Source: Aquimarina sp. BL5 (GTDB taxonomy: Bacteria > Bacteroidota > Bacteroidia > Flavobacteriales > Flavobacteriaceae). Taken from it: a DNA stretch of 64,000 nucleotides. Position 1 is the stretch's first letter, and each line of letters starts with the position of its first letter. The stretch covers positions 1,759,501 to 1,823,500 of the forward strand of contig NZ_CP031963.1 in NCBI RefSeq assembly GCF_003443675.1. The letters run 5' to 3'. The translations under genes and the position numbers were made by a program. Under the pieces are notes generated by a model, which saw only the letters and a program-made list of their open reading frames with translations, did not search any database and was not told the DNA's origin. Of the stretch, positions 63,483 through 64,000 are shown one piece after another.

Positions 63483-64000
63483 ATGAAATACGTATCAATT
63501 GTTCTTTTATTTTTATTAGGCTCCTCTATATTTGCGCAAGGAGAAGCTAATAACTGGTATTTTGGACAAAATGCAGGAATAAGTTTTAGCACCACACCTC
63601 CTACTCCACTTACAGATGGAAATATAAACACACTAGAAGGATGTACAACTATTTCTGATGCTACTGGTCAATTACTTTTTTACACAGATGGAAGAACTGC
63701 TTGGGATCGAAATGGTCGAGTAATGCCTAATGCTAATTATAATGCAGGTACTGGGTTATTGGGTGATCCATCGAGCACCTCGAGTGCATTGATCGTACCT
63801 CAACCCAATGTACCAAATAGATATTTCATTTTTGCTGTAGATGAACCTCATCATGAAAATGCTGCTACATACCCTAATCAAAATACAGGATTTCCAGCCA
63901 ATCAAGATGATGGTTTTAATAATGGATTCACTTATTCTGTTGTGGATATGACTTTAAATGGTGGATTAGGAGATGTCGTAGTTAGTGAAAAAAACATACC
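63483..64000 (+). CDS. N-terminal part of a large secreted protein, probably T9SS type B substrate
   Basis: Open to the window edge: 172 codons from the ATG at 63483 with no stop. The signal peptide is MKYVSIVLLFLLGSSIFAQ. It is followed by EANNWYFGQNAGISFSTTPP, the NWYFGxxAGI pattern common at the start of long Flavobacteria surface proteins that end in a type B sorting domain, then GCTTISDATGQLLFYTDGRT and RYFIFAVDEP, which look like the first blade(s) of a beta-propeller. The C-terminus is beyond the window, so the sorting domain is inferred. The gene is probably separate from the ABC pair. Confidence 0.82.
   Translation, partial: MKYVSIVLLFLLGSSIFAQGEANNWYFGQNAGISFSTTPPTPLTDGNINTLEGCTTISDATGQLLFYTDGRTAWDRNGRVMPNANYNAGTGLLGDPSSTSSALIVPQPNVPNRYFIFAVDEPHHENAATYPNQNTGFPANQDDGFNNGFTYSVVDMTLNGGLGDVVVSEKNI

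Overview
The window is a low-GC chromosome segment from a member of the Bacteroidota, most likely a marine Flavobacteriaceae of Aquimarina-like type (genus is inference). The evidence is a SusC/SusD pair, type IX secretion (T9SS) C-terminal sorting domains on an amylase, a subtilase and an M28 peptidase, a T9SS type-B-like start at the right edge, Flavobacteria-specific families (DUF5606, OstA-like, DUF349), and repeated TAnnTTTG -7 promoter boxes in place of E. coli-type -10 boxes. Most of it is ordinary core chromosome with a few accessory inserts. I saw no CRISPR array, tRNA, rRNA or prophage.

Layout. 1-13.0 kb: an unrecognised TPR-like protein cut by the window edge, an OstA-like protein, a class-III aminotransferase, a TPR protein, two tandem DUF368 (polyprenyl-phosphate transporter family) genes translationally joined to aroE, a DUF349 protein and a zinc-finger methyltransferase. 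13.3-25.7 kb: a secreted GH13 alpha-amylase with three starch-binding-like modules, ending in a perfect 30-bp hairpin and converging on a susC-susD-lipoprotein operon; a frameshifted IS982-family element lies between susC and a membrane-bound AraC-type regulator. 26-38.7 kb, nearly all on the minus strand: mazG, two glycosyltransferases, a nitronate monooxygenase-like enzyme, a subtilase, mnmA, a YwqK-like protein, yidC and pyrG, with a fasciclin lipoprotein on the plus strand. 38.9-40.2 kb: an apparently intact IS3-family element. 40.3-43.2 kb: DUF5606, def, a four-helix-bundle gene, ruvX and dapD.

43.3-50.3 kb is a cell-surface glycan (probably lipopolysaccharide core) cluster: a GT9 heptosyltransferase-like enzyme, three GT2 enzymes, a Kdo/WaaP-type kinase, two more glycosyltransferases and a methyltransferase on both strands. 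50.4-61.6 kb: a lipoprotein with a threefold KDH repeat, tRNA-modification and CCA enzymes, heme A synthase, a pRiA4b ORF-3-like protein, a second four-helix-bundle gene, a nucleoid-associated protein, a GIGT-repeat surface protein, an uncharacterised protein with kinase-like motif order, and a secreted M28 peptidase. 61.7-64.0 kb: an ABC exporter pair and the start of a large secreted protein.

The strongest leads are the unannotated kinase-like protein (58917-59984), the KDH-repeat lipoprotein, the inverted 12-mer pair upstream of susC, the four-helix-bundle genes (one bounded by inverted repeats), and start codons abutting -7 boxes that suggest leaderless transcripts. I did not find a clearly new multi-gene defence or mobile system.
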